Shown piece after piece: positions 14,887-21,672 of a stretch of DNA of 28,192 nt (positions within the stretch are counted from its first letter, which is position 1; every line of letters starts with the position of its first letter). The notes beneath the pieces were generated by a model. The model was not told the origin of the DNA, ran no database searches, and was given only the letters and a program-made list of their open reading frames with translations. A program made the position numbers and the translations under genes. The DNA is from DAOMFB01 sp035519355 (GTDB lineage Bacteria; Acidobacteriota; Thermoanaerobaculia; UBA5066). The DNA is taken from NCBI GenBank assembly GCA_035519355.1, contig DATIWM010000283.1, forward strand, positions 1 to 28,192, written 5' to 3'.

Positions 14887-15358
14887 GTTCGGTGCTCGGT
14901 GGCTCATGATACTGCGTCGCGTAGAGGATCTGGGCCACCAGGGCGAGCAGTCCGACGTCGCGGAGCACGGTCATCCGCATGTCGTGGAGCCTCTCGGTGA
15001 CGGACTTTCCCGCGTCGCGCACGTCGAAGCAGCCGCACTCGATGGCGTTTCCGCGGGCCAGATTGACGCCGAGGGCCGCGACGAAGAGGACGAGAAGCAG
15101 GCCGAGCAGCGCGGCGGCCGTCCGGTTCCAGATCCCGAGAACGAGGGCCACGCCGCAGAGCAGCTCGAACCAGGGAAGGACGAGGGCCGGGAGGTTGACG
15201 AGGCCGCCGGGCAGCAGGCGGTAGTTGTAGATCATGTGGGCGAAGGAGGGCGGATCGGCGAGCTTGGGGAGCGCGGCCCCGATGAAGAGAAGGCCGAGAG
15301 CGATCTGGACGCGCGTCGTGAGCCATTCGCTTCTGAGTCCGCGGCGAAGGGACGTCAC
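14876..15358 (-). CDS. MauE/DoxX family redox-associated membrane protein
   Basis: A 160-residue inner-membrane protein with about four hydrophobic helices (around 17-33, 55-75, 80-101, 132-147). The loop IECGCFD carries a Cys-x-Cys pair (C108, C110), the signature of the MauE/DoxX-like family (PF07291), whose members are thought to help disulfide formation or electron transfer in the periplasm. No methylamine dehydrogenase genes are present, so mau function is not implied. The start is GTG at 15358, overlapping the rhodanese TGA by 4 bp (GTGA), so the two are translationally coupled. Together with the membrane-anchored rhodanese this suggests a sulfur or thiol redox pair at the cytoplasmic membrane (inference). 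Confidence 0.82.
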   Translation of the reverse strand: MTSLRRGLRSEWLTTRVQIALGLLFIGAALPKLADPPSFAHMIYNYRLLPGGLVNLPALVLPWFELLCGVALVLGIWNRTAAALLGLLLVLFVAALGVNLARGNAIECGCFDVRDAGKSVTERLHDMRMTVLRDVGLLALVAQILYATQYHEPPSTEHGV

Positions 15359-16095
15359 GGGTTCGTCCCCGTCCGGACGGCGCCGCCCCGCCGGACCCAG
15401 TCCGGGAAACCGTCCCGGTAGACGAGGTTGTTGTTGAAGCCGGCGCCCCAGAGCTTCTGGGCGAGGAGGTGCGAGTCCTCGCAGTCGCCCCCGGAGCAGT
15501 AAAGAACCAGGGGCTTCTTCCCGTCCTGCTCGCCGATCAGCGCCAGCACCTTCTCGTCCACGTCGGATTCCCAGACCGAGACGGGTCGCGCGCCGGCCAC
15601 GTGCCCTTCCTCGAAAGCCGAGGTCCGGCGCGCGTCGAGGAACGGAACACCCGCGGCGTGGAGTCGCGCCGCATCCTCGCCGGAGATCTCCACGTACGGC
15701 TTGTCGGGATGGGGAGGAAAGGCTGCAACCGGATCGAACGCGGGCGACGCGGGGGAGAAGGAGACCGGAGATTTCCTGGAAGGCGCAGATTCCGCGGATG
15801 CGGCGGCGGCGCCTCGCGGCTTCGCCGGGGCAGGGGTCGGCTCCCTATTCACCTTCGAAGCAGAACTTGCTGACCCTTGCTGCGCTGTAGCAGGGGACGA
15901 CTCCGCCTTCACGGCCTGCTCGGGAGCAGAAGAATCCCCGGCGGGCGCCGCCTTCGTCACCGTCGTCGCGTTCGGGTAGTCGCCGGGGAGCTTCAGCTTC
16001 CGTTCGCGCGAAGCGAGCCCGTTCGAGACGAGGGCCACGACGACCGCGACGAGAAGAAGCGTGGCGGCCTCGAGGAGATGGCGCCGGACGTTCAT
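15355..16095 (-). CDS. Membrane-anchored rhodanese-domain protein
   Basis: A 246-residue protein with one N-terminal transmembrane helix (about 9-28) acting as an uncleaved anchor, a low-complexity Ala/Ser/Pro linker (about 40-130), and a C-terminal rhodanese domain (about 133-240). The active loop is LYCSGGDCEDS with Cys200 as likely sulfur acceptor; FLDARRTSAFEEGHVAGA is the usual DxR...G-H region. Rhodaneses carry persulfide sulfur. A second cysteine (C205) follows in the loop, which could allow an internal disulfide. The linker contains copy 2 of a short repeat also found in murF. The ATG at 16095 precedes the membrane helix and has GGGAGAA upstream. It is coupled to the MauE-like gene downstream and lies 90 bp after perR. 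Confidence 0.87.
   Translation of the reverse strand: MNVRRHLLEAATLLLVAVVVALVSNGLASRERKLKLPGDYPNATTVTKAAPAGDSSAPEQAVKAESSPATAQQGSASSASKVNREPTPAPAKPRGAAAASAESAPSRKSPVSFSPASPAFDPVAAFPPHPDKPYVEISGEDAARLHAAGVPFLDARRTSAFEEGHVAGARPVSVWESDVDEKVLALIGEQDGKKPLVLYCSGGDCEDSHLLAQKLWGAGFNNNLVYRDGFPDWVRRGGAVRTGTNP
15873..15890 (-). repeat. Short dispersed repeat, copy 2 (in the rhodanese linker)
   Basis: The minus strand reads CTACAGCGCAGCAAGGGT, matching 5089-5105 except for one added A. It encodes part of the Ser/Ala/Gln-rich linker (about residues 69-74). Immediately after it a CAGCAAG heptamer repeats directly. Confidence 0.4.
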
Positions 16096-16136
16096 CGGTT
16101 CTCCCGCCAGGACGGCATGCCGCCCGCGGCGCAGCG

Positions 16137-16142
16137 ATTCTA
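16137..16142 (-). promoter_or_regulatory. Possible -10 element of the rhodanese operon
   Basis: TAGAAT on the minus strand lies about 41 nt upstream of the rhodanese ATG in the 90-bp gap after perR. No convincing -35 is seen. Confidence 0.4.
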
Positions 16143-16185
16143 AGCAAGGGAGGGACCGGTCGCGGCCGGTGCGGCGGAATGAGAC

Positions 16186-16602
16186 CTACCGGCAGTTCGG
16201 ACAGTGCCCGCGGAGCGTGACCGAGACGCTTTCGACCGTGTGGCCGCCCGCGAGACGCCGCTTCGGGAAGGGGGGAACGGCCTCCCAGGGGATGTCCTCC
16301 AGGCCGCCGCAGGCCGTGCAGACGAAGTGGTGGTGCCGGTCGACGTTGGCGTCGTAGCGGACCACGGCGTCCTTGAAAACGAGCTCGCCGACGAGCCCGA
16401 CGTCACGGAGCGAGTGGAGGACGTTGTAGATGGACGCCCGCGCCGCCGTGGGAACGTCTTTGTTGACCGCGTCGCCGATCTCCTCGGCGGTCGGGTGGTG
16501 CTTGGTCCCGGCGAGATAGGAGAGGACGGCCAGCCGGGGGTGCGTCACCCGGAGGCCCTTCTCCCTCAGGCGTTCGGCCGCCCAGCTGCGTGGATCCGTC
16601 AC
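16186..16602 (-). CDS. perR: Fur-family transcriptional regulator, PerR type
   Basis: A 138-residue Fur-superfamily repressor: winged-helix DNA-binding half (1-80, with PTAARASIYNVLHSLRDVGLV as recognition region) and metal-binding half. The residues that bind the regulatory metal in Bacillus PerR have direct counterparts: H36, D84, H90, H92 and D103. The structural zinc site has two CxxC pairs, C95/C98 and C134/C137. Asp84 in RYDANVDRHHH is what separates peroxide-sensing PerR from Fur, so peroxide sensing by histidine oxidation is the best reading. The start is GTG at 16602, directly after an AT-rich promoter with good -35 and -10; the operator could lie in that AT-rich patch, giving autoregulation. 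The neighbouring rhodanese and MauE-like genes fit a redox theme. Confidence 0.9.
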   Translation of the reverse strand: MTDPRSWAAERLREKGLRVTHPRLAVLSYLAGTKHHPTAEEIGDAVNKDVPTAARASIYNVLHSLRDVGLVGELVFKDAVVRYDANVDRHHHFVCTACGGLEDIPWEAVPPFPKRRLAGGHTVESVSVTLRGHCPNCR

Positions 16603-16608
16603 ATGATT

Positions 16609-16637
16609 AGATTAAGTCCAAATTGATCCGGACGCAA
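16609..16637 (-). promoter_or_regulatory. Promoter of perR (leaderless), possible autoregulatory operator
   Basis: On the minus strand a -35 TTGCGT (16632-16637), a 17-bp spacer and a -10 TAATCT (16609-16614) end 6 nt before the GTG start. The patch is strikingly AT-rich compared with its surroundings; an imperfect ATGATTAGATTAAG resembles half of a Fur/PerR box, but I cannot call a full palindrome. Confidence 0.6.
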
Positions 16638-16654
16638 TCCCGGCGAAGAAAGGG

Positions 16655-17365
16655 CTACTTCGGGTCCTTCACGTCTTTCGCGTCGGTGACGAAGGTGCGT
16701 CCGAACCGGCTCCAGCGCGGACCCTTGAAGAAGTCCTGGTGCCAGCTCCACATGATGCCGACGGCGCGGCCGAGAAGATCGCTCGAGGGACGCGTGCCGA
16801 AGAAACGGGCGTCGCGACTTTCGTCCCGATTGTCGCCCATGACGAAGACTTCTCCGTCGGGAACGGTGATCGGCCCGAAGTTCCGGAAGGCCGGGCGGTC
16901 GGGGAGGATCCGGACCGGGTGGGGACGGCCCGTCAGGTCTTCGGTCCCGAGGAGGACCGTCTCGCCGTCCTCGGCCGCGAGGGGAGGGAGGAGCCGGATC
17001 GGCACCACCAGGCCGTTGATGGTGAGGATCTCGTTCTTCAGCTCGACGACGTCTCCGGGAAGGCCGATGAGCCGCTTGACGAACGGGATGCTGCCGCCGT
17101 CGGGGTTCCGGACGACCACGACGTCTCCGCGGCGTGGTACGCCAGTCGAGAAGAGCTTGATCCGGGAGAAGGGGAGCCGGATCTGGTAGGCGGACTTCCA
17201 GACGAAGACCCGGTCGCCCTCCAGGATCGTCGGCTTCATCGAGCCGGTCGGGACGACATACCAGTCGGCGAGGACGGAACGCGCCGTCAGGATGACGGCG
17301 GCCATGAGGACGAGGTGGCGGACGTCGCGGAGGAGCGCCGCCCGCTTTTCCTTTGTGAACGCCAT
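16655..17365 (-). CDS. lepB: Signal peptidase I LepB
   Basis: A 236-residue inner-membrane serine protease that cleaves signal peptides from exported proteins. One N-terminal helix (about 16-33) is followed by the catalytic Ser42 in VPTGSMKPTI, the general-base Lys97 in IPFVKRLIGLPGD, and the conserved box GDNRDESRDARFFG (box E). It has a single N-terminal membrane segment, as in most bacterial enzymes other than the two-helix E. coli form. The ATG at 17365 has a TAAACT -10 ending 9 nt upstream. It is divergent from queF; start codons are 27 bp apart. It probably processes the secreted proteins encoded nearby, but as a housekeeping enzyme. Confidence 0.95.
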   Translation of the reverse strand: MAFTKEKRAALLRDVRHLVLMAAVILTARSVLADWYVVPTGSMKPTILEGDRVFVWKSAYQIRLPFSRIKLFSTGVPRRGDVVVVRNPDGGSIPFVKRLIGLPGDVVELKNEILTINGLVVPIRLLPPLAAEDGETVLLGTEDLTGRPHPVRILPDRPAFRNFGPITVPDGEVFVMGDNRDESRDARFFGTRPSSDLLGRAVGIMWSWHQDFFKGPRWSRFGRTFVTDAKDVKDPK

Positions 17366-17374
17366 AGGCGCGGG

Positions 17375-17380
17375 AGTTTA
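17375..17380 (-). promoter_or_regulatory. -10 element of lepB
   Basis: TAAACT on the minus strand ends 9 nt before the lepB ATG, within the 27-bp lepB/queF divergent gap. Confidence 0.4.
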
Positions 17381-17392
17381 TCCTTGAGGGGG

Positions 17393-17824
17393 ATGAAAGG
17401 CCCATCGAAGCGTCCGCCCCGGTATACGGACGCGCACGCCCGCTCGGGCGTGGGGGAACCTCTCCCGCCGCTCGAGACGTGGCCGTCCTCCTACCCCGAG
17501 GACTACGAGGTCGTGATCACGATCCCCGAGTTCACCTCGATCTGCCCGAAGACGGGCCTGCCCGATTTCGCGACGCTGACGGTCTCCTACGTTCCCGGTC
17601 GCCGCTGCGTCGAACTCAAGTCGCTGAAGGAGTACCTTCTCGCGTACCGCGCGCTCGGCATCTTCAACGAGAACGCGGTGAACCGCGTCCTCCGGGACCT
17701 CGCCCGTGCCGCCCGGCCGCGCCGGATGACGGTGCGGGGCGTCTTCACGCCGCGGGGCGGCCTGCAGACGACGGTGGAAGCCCGCTGGCCGCTCTCCCGA
17801 TCCGGACCGCGCCGCCGCCCTTGA
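17393..17824 (+). CDS. queF: NADPH-dependent 7-cyano-7-deazaguanine reductase QueF
   Basis: A 143-residue unimodular (YkvM-type) QueF, reducing preQ0 to preQ1 in the queuosine tRNA-modification pathway. Cys51 in FTSICPKTGLPD forms the thioimide with substrate and Asp58 is the acid. The NADPH-binding QueF motif is ELKSLKEYLLAYR, followed by IFNENAVNRVL, which supplies Glu93 (usually in a FHE context). The ATG at 17393 follows GAGGGGG as ribosome-binding site. No other queuosine genes (queC, queD, queE) are adjacent. Its stop codon is embedded in a consensus -35 TTGACA that starts the next transcription unit. Confidence 0.95.
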   Translation: MKGPSKRPPRYTDAHARSGVGEPLPPLETWPSSYPEDYEVVITIPEFTSICPKTGLPDFATLTVSYVPGRRCVELKSLKEYLLAYRALGIFNENAVNRVLRDLARAARPRRMTVRGVFTPRGGLQTTVEARWPLSRSGPRRRP

Positions 17825-17849
17825 CAGCACGCGGAGGCGGAGCCATGTT
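17821..17849 (+). promoter_or_regulatory. Promoter with consensus -35 TTGACA after queF
   Basis: A perfect TTGACA (17821-17826) overlaps the queF stop; 17 bp later CATGTT (17844-17849) is a weak -10. The predicted start is near 17857. It reads into the hairpin-rich region and no large plus-strand gene. Confidence 0.4.
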
Positions 17850-17904
17850 GAAGGTGCCTCGACACAACGGGAGCGGGCCCGAGCACGAGTTCGAGAAACC
17901 GTAA
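17845..17904 (+). CDS. Possible 19-residue small protein or leader peptide
   Basis: The frame MLKVPRHNGSGPEHEFEKP starts with ATG 7 nt after a good Shine-Dalgarno (GGAGG) and ends with TAA. The peptide is hydrophilic with no membrane segment. It is too short to judge by codon use, and its ATG overlaps the proposed weak -10 of the RNA promoter, so both calls cannot be fully correct with one transcription start; if translated it would more likely ride on queF readthrough mRNA. No downstream plus-strand gene exists that a leader peptide could regulate. Confidence 0.25.
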   Translation: MLKVPRHNGSGPEHEFEKP

Positions 17905-18092
17905 CCGAGGGATCCGAAGCCCGGGGTGGAGAGGCGGACAGGGCCGGCTCCGAGCCCGGGTCTCCCGACCGGGAGGGCGCCTCGACGACGATCCGGCCCC
18001 CAAAAGGACCGCGGATGCGGTCCTCAAGAAGGGCGGTCGAAGGGACCGCCCCCAACCGGGTCCCGGCCCTCACGGGCCGGGACCTTTCTGTT
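17857..18092 (+). ncRNA. Candidate structured small RNA with hairpin array
   Basis: This gap between convergent genes holds consecutive perfect hairpins: CTCCC/GGGAG (17962-17975, loop GACC), AGGACCGC/GCGGTCCT (18005-18024, loop GGAT), GGGCGGTC/GACCGCCC (18031-18051, loop GAAGG) and an 11-bp terminator hairpin (18059-18084), separated by A/C-rich single strands. A consensus -35 lies upstream and a T-rich run closes it. I could not match it to RNase P, tmRNA, 6S, SRP RNA or a riboswitch by eye. GGA in loops is a feature of CsrA-binding RNAs, but only one or two loops show it. It could equally be the long 3' UTR of queF. The 5' end is uncertain. Confidence 0.4.
18059..18092 (+). terminator. Rho-independent terminator
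   Basis: An 11-bp perfect stem GGTCCCGGCCC / GGGCCGGGACC with tetraloop TCAC, followed by TTTCTGTT. This is the strongest terminator in the window. Confidence 0.75.
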
Positions 18093-18105
18093 GCTGAACC
18101 GGGCT

Positions 18106-18146
18106 GAACCGACACATGTCGGTTCCCCCGGACCCCCTCCGTCCGG
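18106..18146. repeat. Two further inverted repeats between queF and the metallo-beta-lactamase gene
   Basis: GAACCGACA, 2 nt, TGTCGGTTC (18106-18125) is a 9-bp perfect inverted repeat; CCGGAC, 7 nt, GTCCGG (18128-18146) follows. They could stop minus-strand transcription from the metallo-beta-lactamase gene or be a binding site for a dimeric protein. The rest of 17905-18165 shows no gene. Confidence 0.5.
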
Positions 18147-18165
18147 ATAGGCGCCGCGCGAAACG

Positions 18166-19149
18166 CTATTTCTTTTTCGGGGCCGGGGCCGACGCGGCGG
18201 GCTTGTTGGGCTTGCCGGGCTTGCCGGGAGGGAAGGAGCCGTCGGGCGTCATCCGCCGGTAGAGATCGAGCACGTTCTGCGTGTCGAGCGCGATCGGGCA
18301 GTACTCGCCGATCTTCCTCGCCGCGAGTTCACCCGAGACCCGGGCCTCGGGGGCGCTCCGGGCCTTCATGTCGGTGAGGATCTCGAGAACCCGCTTGAGG
18401 TAGGCCCGCGTCTTTTCGATTTCGGCATTCGCCGAAGTGACCGCCGGTCCCCGCGTCGCGACGAGAGCCTGCGGGTGGAGCGCCTCGATCCGTTCGAGCA
18501 CCTTGAGCCACTGCTTCGGATCGGCACCCGGGTCGATCGTCAGCGGGCAGCGCGTCGGCGTGACGAGGTCTCCCGCGTACACGACGCCGCTCGCCGGCTC
18601 GTAGAGCCAGACGTCGAAGGCCGTGTGCGCGGGAGCGGGGACGGCGTGGATCTCGACCGTCTTCGCCTTCCCCTTGAGGAGCAGTGTGTCGGTGACGCCG
18701 ACGATCGTGGGGGCCTTCCCCGCGGCGCCGCGAAGGAGGCCCTGCATCTCGTCGACGGCGCGCTGGTTCACGATGAGCATGACGTCGGTCGGGAGCATCG
18801 CCGCAAACCCGTCGTTCGAGTCCGGGCGGAAGTGCGTCATCACGATCCACCGGACGGGCTTGTCGGGAACGGTCCGCTTCACCTCGGCGAGGAGGTTCTT
18901 CGCGTCGGTGCTGCTCGCGCCCGTGTCGAGGAGGAGGACGCCGTCTCCCAGATCGAACCACGCGCAGTTCGTCGGGCCGAAGCGCCCCATCCACGAGTTG
19001 GGGTCCGTCTGCGCCGTTTCGAAGGCGGGAAGCGCCGGGGCGGCGGGCGCCGGACGCGACGCCGTGCCGGGAACCTGGGCGGGCGCCGTCGCCGGGAGGA
19101 GCAGGGCCGCGATCGCGGCGGTGAGGGTCGTCGTGACGTACCGGTTCAT
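18166..19149 (-). CDS. Secreted metallo-beta-lactamase-fold protein with degenerate metal site
   Basis: A 327-residue exported protein: signal peptide (about 1-25, ending TAPAQ), an MBL fold (about 45-250) and a Lys/Pro/Ala-rich C-terminal tail. Fold cues are LLLDTGASS (DTG at 75-77), WIVMTHFRPD, APAHTAFDVWLYEP (H175) and YAGDLVTP (D194). The metal motif that should read HxHxDH is H106-F-R108-P-D110-S111, so the second and third ligands of the motif are lost; binding of two metals, and perhaps hydrolysis, is doubtful. Overall shape resembles SoxH/quinoprotein-relay MBL proteins rather than true beta-lactamases. Its ATG overlaps the stop of the upstream fusion gene (ATGA), so the two are translationally coupled, although one is exported and the other cytosolic. 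Confidence 0.8.
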   Translation of the reverse strand: MNRYVTTTLTAAIAALLLPATAPAQVPGTASRPAPAAPALPAFETAQTDPNSWMGRFGPTNCAWFDLGDGVLLLDTGASSTDAKNLLAEVKRTVPDKPVRWIVMTHFRPDSNDGFAAMLPTDVMLIVNQRAVDEMQGLLRGAAGKAPTIVGVTDTLLLKGKAKTVEIHAVPAPAHTAFDVWLYEPASGVVYAGDLVTPTRCPLTIDPGADPKQWLKVLERIEALHPQALVATRGPAVTSANAEIEKTRAYLKRVLEILTDMKARSAPEARVSGELAARKIGEYCPIALDTQNVLDLYRRMTPDGSFPPGKPGKPNKPAASAPAPKKK

Positions 19150-20648
19150 GAAGTCTCCTGTTCATCGGAACGGTCGGCTCCCGGCGACGGAAGTCGCCGG
19201 AGGAGATCGCCGCTCCGGAAAAGCTCGATCTGGGCCTCCACCTCCCGCGCGAGGGCGGCCTTCAGGCGCGGCAGCCGCTCGGCGCCCAGAAGGCGCTTGG
19301 CCGCGGCGAGGGCGGGGAGGGAGCGCTCGGCGTAGTCGCCGGCGCGGGCCACCGCGGCGGGCAGGCTCGAGCCCTCGTCGACGAGGAGATCGACGAGGCC
19401 GATCTCTTTCGCGCGGACGGCGCCGATCCGCTCGGCCGCGAAGACGGCGTCCGCGGCGCCGCCGTGCCCGAGGCGGAGCGGGAGGTGGAAGGTCGCGCCC
19501 CAGGCGGGGACGAGGCCGACCGCGGTGTACGAGGGGAGGAAGAACGCGGCGTGACCTGCTCCCGACGAGGCGATCCGGACGTCGGTCGCCAGGGCGAGGG
19601 AGAGGCCGCCTCCCGCCGCCGCGCCGTCGAGAGCCGCCAGGACCGGCCGCGGCATCTCGGCCATCGCGACCACGGCCCGTCCTCCGGCCTCGAGGAGGTC
19701 GCGGAAGCCGCCGACGTCGCCCGCCTCCGCCAGCGCGCGCATGACGTCCAGGTCGCCGCCGGCCGAGAAGGCCCCGCCGGCCCCCGTGATCACGATGGCG
19801 GGTACGGTCGGGTCCTTTCCGAGCGCCTCGACCGTGCCGGCCAGCATCTCGGCCATCGCGGTGGAGAACGCGTTCCGGGTGGCCGGGCGGTTGATCCGCA
19901 CGACCGGGACGAGCCCTTCGAGGAGCACCTCGATGGCGGCGGCCTCGCGCCGGCCCCGCGCCGCTTCGCCCGCGCGGCAGGCGTCGAGAAAGGCGGTCAA
20001 GAGCCGCTTCTGGTCGGGACGTGAAACGAGTTCCTCGGGGTGCCACTGCACGCCGGCGCAGAAGGAGCCCTCCCGCCGCTCGAAGGCCTCGACGAGATCG
20101 TCGGGGGAGGCCGCGAGCGCCACGAGGGAGGGTGCGAGATCCTTGACGGCCTGGTGGTGCCGCGAGTTGACGGTTTCGACCGCCGCGACGGCCCGCGCGA
20201 AGGGCGAGCCGGCGCCGGCCGCCGGAGAGATGCGAATGGGATGCTCCGGCGCGTCGAGGTCCTCGTTCTCGCCGCCGTGGACGACGCCGCGGCTTCGCTG
20301 CGAGGGAAGGTCCTGCCAGAGCGTTCCGCCGAGGGACACGTTGAGGACCTGGTGGCCGCGGCAGATGCCGAAGACCGGAACCTGTCGCTCGAGGGCGCGC
20401 CCGAGGAGCCTGAAGTCGAGCGAGTCGCGCTCGGGGCGGATCTCGACGCCCGGAGCGGAGAGCGTCTCTCCGAAGCGCGACGGCTCCACGTCGGGCCCTC
20501 CCGCGAGGAGCAGCCCGTCGAAGTCCTCGGGGAGCTTCTCGCCGGGAACGGCGAAGACCACCTCCTCCGGGAGGGCGCCGGCGCAGAGCAGGGCGCCGCG
20601 ATAGCGCTCGTTCGGCTGCTTCCGGTCGGTGGCGACGACGATCTTCAT
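19146..20648 (-). CDS. Fusion: gamma-glutamyl-GABA hydrolase-like amidase + crotonase
   Basis: A 500-residue protein with two unrelated enzyme domains in one frame. Residues 1-222 are a PuuD-like class I glutamine amidotransferase/peptidase C26: GLLLAGGPDVEP, nucleophile Cys96 in FGICRGHQVLNV, SRHHQAVKDLAP, and GVQWHPEE (His203, Glu205). After a 15-residue linker, residues 238-495 are an enoyl-CoA hydratase/isomerase: VVRINRPATRNAFS, GAGGAFSAGGDLDVM (oxyanion loop) and LDGAAAGGGLSLALATD. By eye the crotonase lacks both hydratase glutamates (PSYTAVG where PEI is usual; an Asp in the second place) and has VPAWGAT where PaaG-type isomerases have an Asp. The amidase triad is intact. No stop or strong internal start separates the halves. 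It is coupled to the metallo-beta-lactamase gene downstream. The natural substrate is unknown. Confidence 0.85.
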   Translation of the reverse strand: MKIVVATDRKQPNERYRGALLCAGALPEEVVFAVPGEKLPEDFDGLLLAGGPDVEPSRFGETLSAPGVEIRPERDSLDFRLLGRALERQVPVFGICRGHQVLNVSLGGTLWQDLPSQRSRGVVHGGENEDLDAPEHPIRISPAAGAGSPFARAVAAVETVNSRHHQAVKDLAPSLVALAASPDDLVEAFERREGSFCAGVQWHPEELVSRPDQKRLLTAFLDACRAGEAARGRREAAAIEVLLEGLVPVVRINRPATRNAFSTAMAEMLAGTVEALGKDPTVPAIVITGAGGAFSAGGDLDVMRALAEAGDVGGFRDLLEAGGRAVVAMAEMPRPVLAALDGAAAGGGLSLALATDVRIASSGAGHAAFFLPSYTAVGLVPAWGATFHLPLRLGHGGAADAVFAAERIGAVRAKEIGLVDLLVDEGSSLPAAVARAGDYAERSLPALAAAKRLLGAERLPRLKAALAREVEAQIELFRSGDLLRRLPSPGADRSDEQETS

Positions 20649-20720
20649 GGCGCAGGCGCTCCGGCGCCAGCAACGCCCGTGCCGGAGGCGGCGGGGCGAA
20701 GCACGCGGCGGGAAGCGCGG

Positions 20721-20726
20721 ATTATA
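20721..20726 (-). promoter_or_regulatory. Consensus -10 of the fusion/metallo-beta-lactamase unit
   Basis: A perfect TATAAT on the minus strand overlaps the TAA stop of the acyltransferase and gives a leader of about 66 nt before the fusion gene's ATG. The leader is GC-rich and contains GGCGCC-type inverted repeats. Confidence 0.45.
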
Positions 20727-21666
20727 GGGAGGAAGGGCTTTCCGCCTCCCAGAAGCGGGTGAAGAGGTACCACTGCTCGGGGTTTTCGCGGATGACGCCC
20801 GTCAGGATGGCCACCCATCGCTCCATCGCCGAGGTGAGCTCGCCGTCGTCCGGTTCGCTCCTCGAGCCGGGTGCGACGCCGAGGCGGATCGGCGATTCCA
20901 CGACCGTCCGGTACCTCCCGTCCGGCTCCATCAGGACGAAGACGGGAAAGATCGGCACCCCGGCGACGGCCGCGAGCCGGAACGGCCCGGTGGGAAAGGA
21001 GGACGTCCGGCCGAGAAAGGGGAGCGTTCGCCCCGTCCCGGCCACGTCGCGGTCTCCCTGCATGGCGACGAAGAGCCCCTGGCGCAGGGCCCGGAGAAGA
21101 GGGACGAACGCGAAGGGGGACGACGTGACCGGGATTCCCTCCACCCCGATCCGCCGTCGCGCCTCGGTCCGGTGCCGCTCGATGACCGGGGAGGGGTCCG
21201 GGACGTAGGCAACCGCCGCCGACGCGCCGAAGCCGCGGAGGAAGAGCCCTCCCAGCTCGTAGTTGCCGACATGGGCCGTCAGGAGAATCGCTCCCGTTCC
21301 CCGCCGCGCCGCCTCGACGAGCCTCTCGTGGCCCCGGCGCGAGGCGACGAGGGCGTTCGGGTCGACGTCGCCGCGGGAGGTGTACCGGAGAAGGTCGATC
21401 CAGAGGCGCGAGTGATTCGAGACCATCGCCCGCCCCGTCTCCTCGACGCGCCGGTGGACGGGCGGCAGGCCGAGAACGGCGGCCACGTTGTCCACGATCG
21501 CGCCGTGGACCGTCTCGCGCTCCCAGATCGCCCGCTCGGCGGTCGCCTCCGCGAGCCTCGCGACCCACGCCGTCGGCAGGGTTCGCGCCATCCACCGGAA
21601 GAACGAAAACCAGAGTCCGAACGTCAGGTGCGAAAGACGGGAGACGATCGTGGGACTCTCGCTCAC
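20722..21666 (-). CDS. Lipid A biosynthesis (LpxL/HtrB-type) acyltransferase
   Basis: A 314-residue protein of PF03279. A hydrophobic N-terminal stretch (about 14-30) associates it with the inner membrane. The catalytic H-x4-E is His132/Glu137 in LTAHVGNYELGG; FVAMQGDRDVAGTGRTLPFLGR is the conserved acyl-donor/phosphate region. Family members transfer a secondary acyl chain to Kdo2-lipid A or related lipids. This supports an outer membrane with LPS-like lipid, although no lpx or kdt genes are adjacent. The start is GTG at 21666, directly after a GATACT -10 and at 16 bp a TTGACC -35; the mRNA is predicted to be leaderless. Confidence 0.88.
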   Translation of the reverse strand: MSESPTIVSRLSHLTFGLWFSFFRWMARTLPTAWVARLAEATAERAIWERETVHGAIVDNVAAVLGLPPVHRRVEETGRAMVSNHSRLWIDLLRYTSRGDVDPNALVASRRGHERLVEAARRGTGAILLTAHVGNYELGGLFLRGFGASAAVAYVPDPSPVIERHRTEARRRIGVEGIPVTSSPFAFVPLLRALRQGLFVAMQGDRDVAGTGRTLPFLGRTSSFPTGPFRLAAVAGVPIFPVFVLMEPDGRYRTVVESPIRLGVAPGSRSEPDDGELTSAMERWVAILTGVIRENPEQWYLFTRFWEAESPSSL

Positions 21667-21672
21667 CCGGGC

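Noticed and set aside
15790..15805. CCGCGGATGCGG shared between the rhodanese gene and hairpin 18005-18024
   Set aside because: A 12-mer of CG-rich words is likely by chance here, and the rhodanese copy lacks the hairpin arms.
17821..18150. RNase P RNA, tmRNA, 6S RNA or a riboswitch
   Set aside because: None of their conserved core sequences was found, and no plus-strand gene lies downstream for a riboswitch to control.
18166..19149. Beta-lactamase antibiotic resistance gene
   Set aside because: The metal motif is broken and the sequence resembles generic MBL-fold proteins, not known lactamases.
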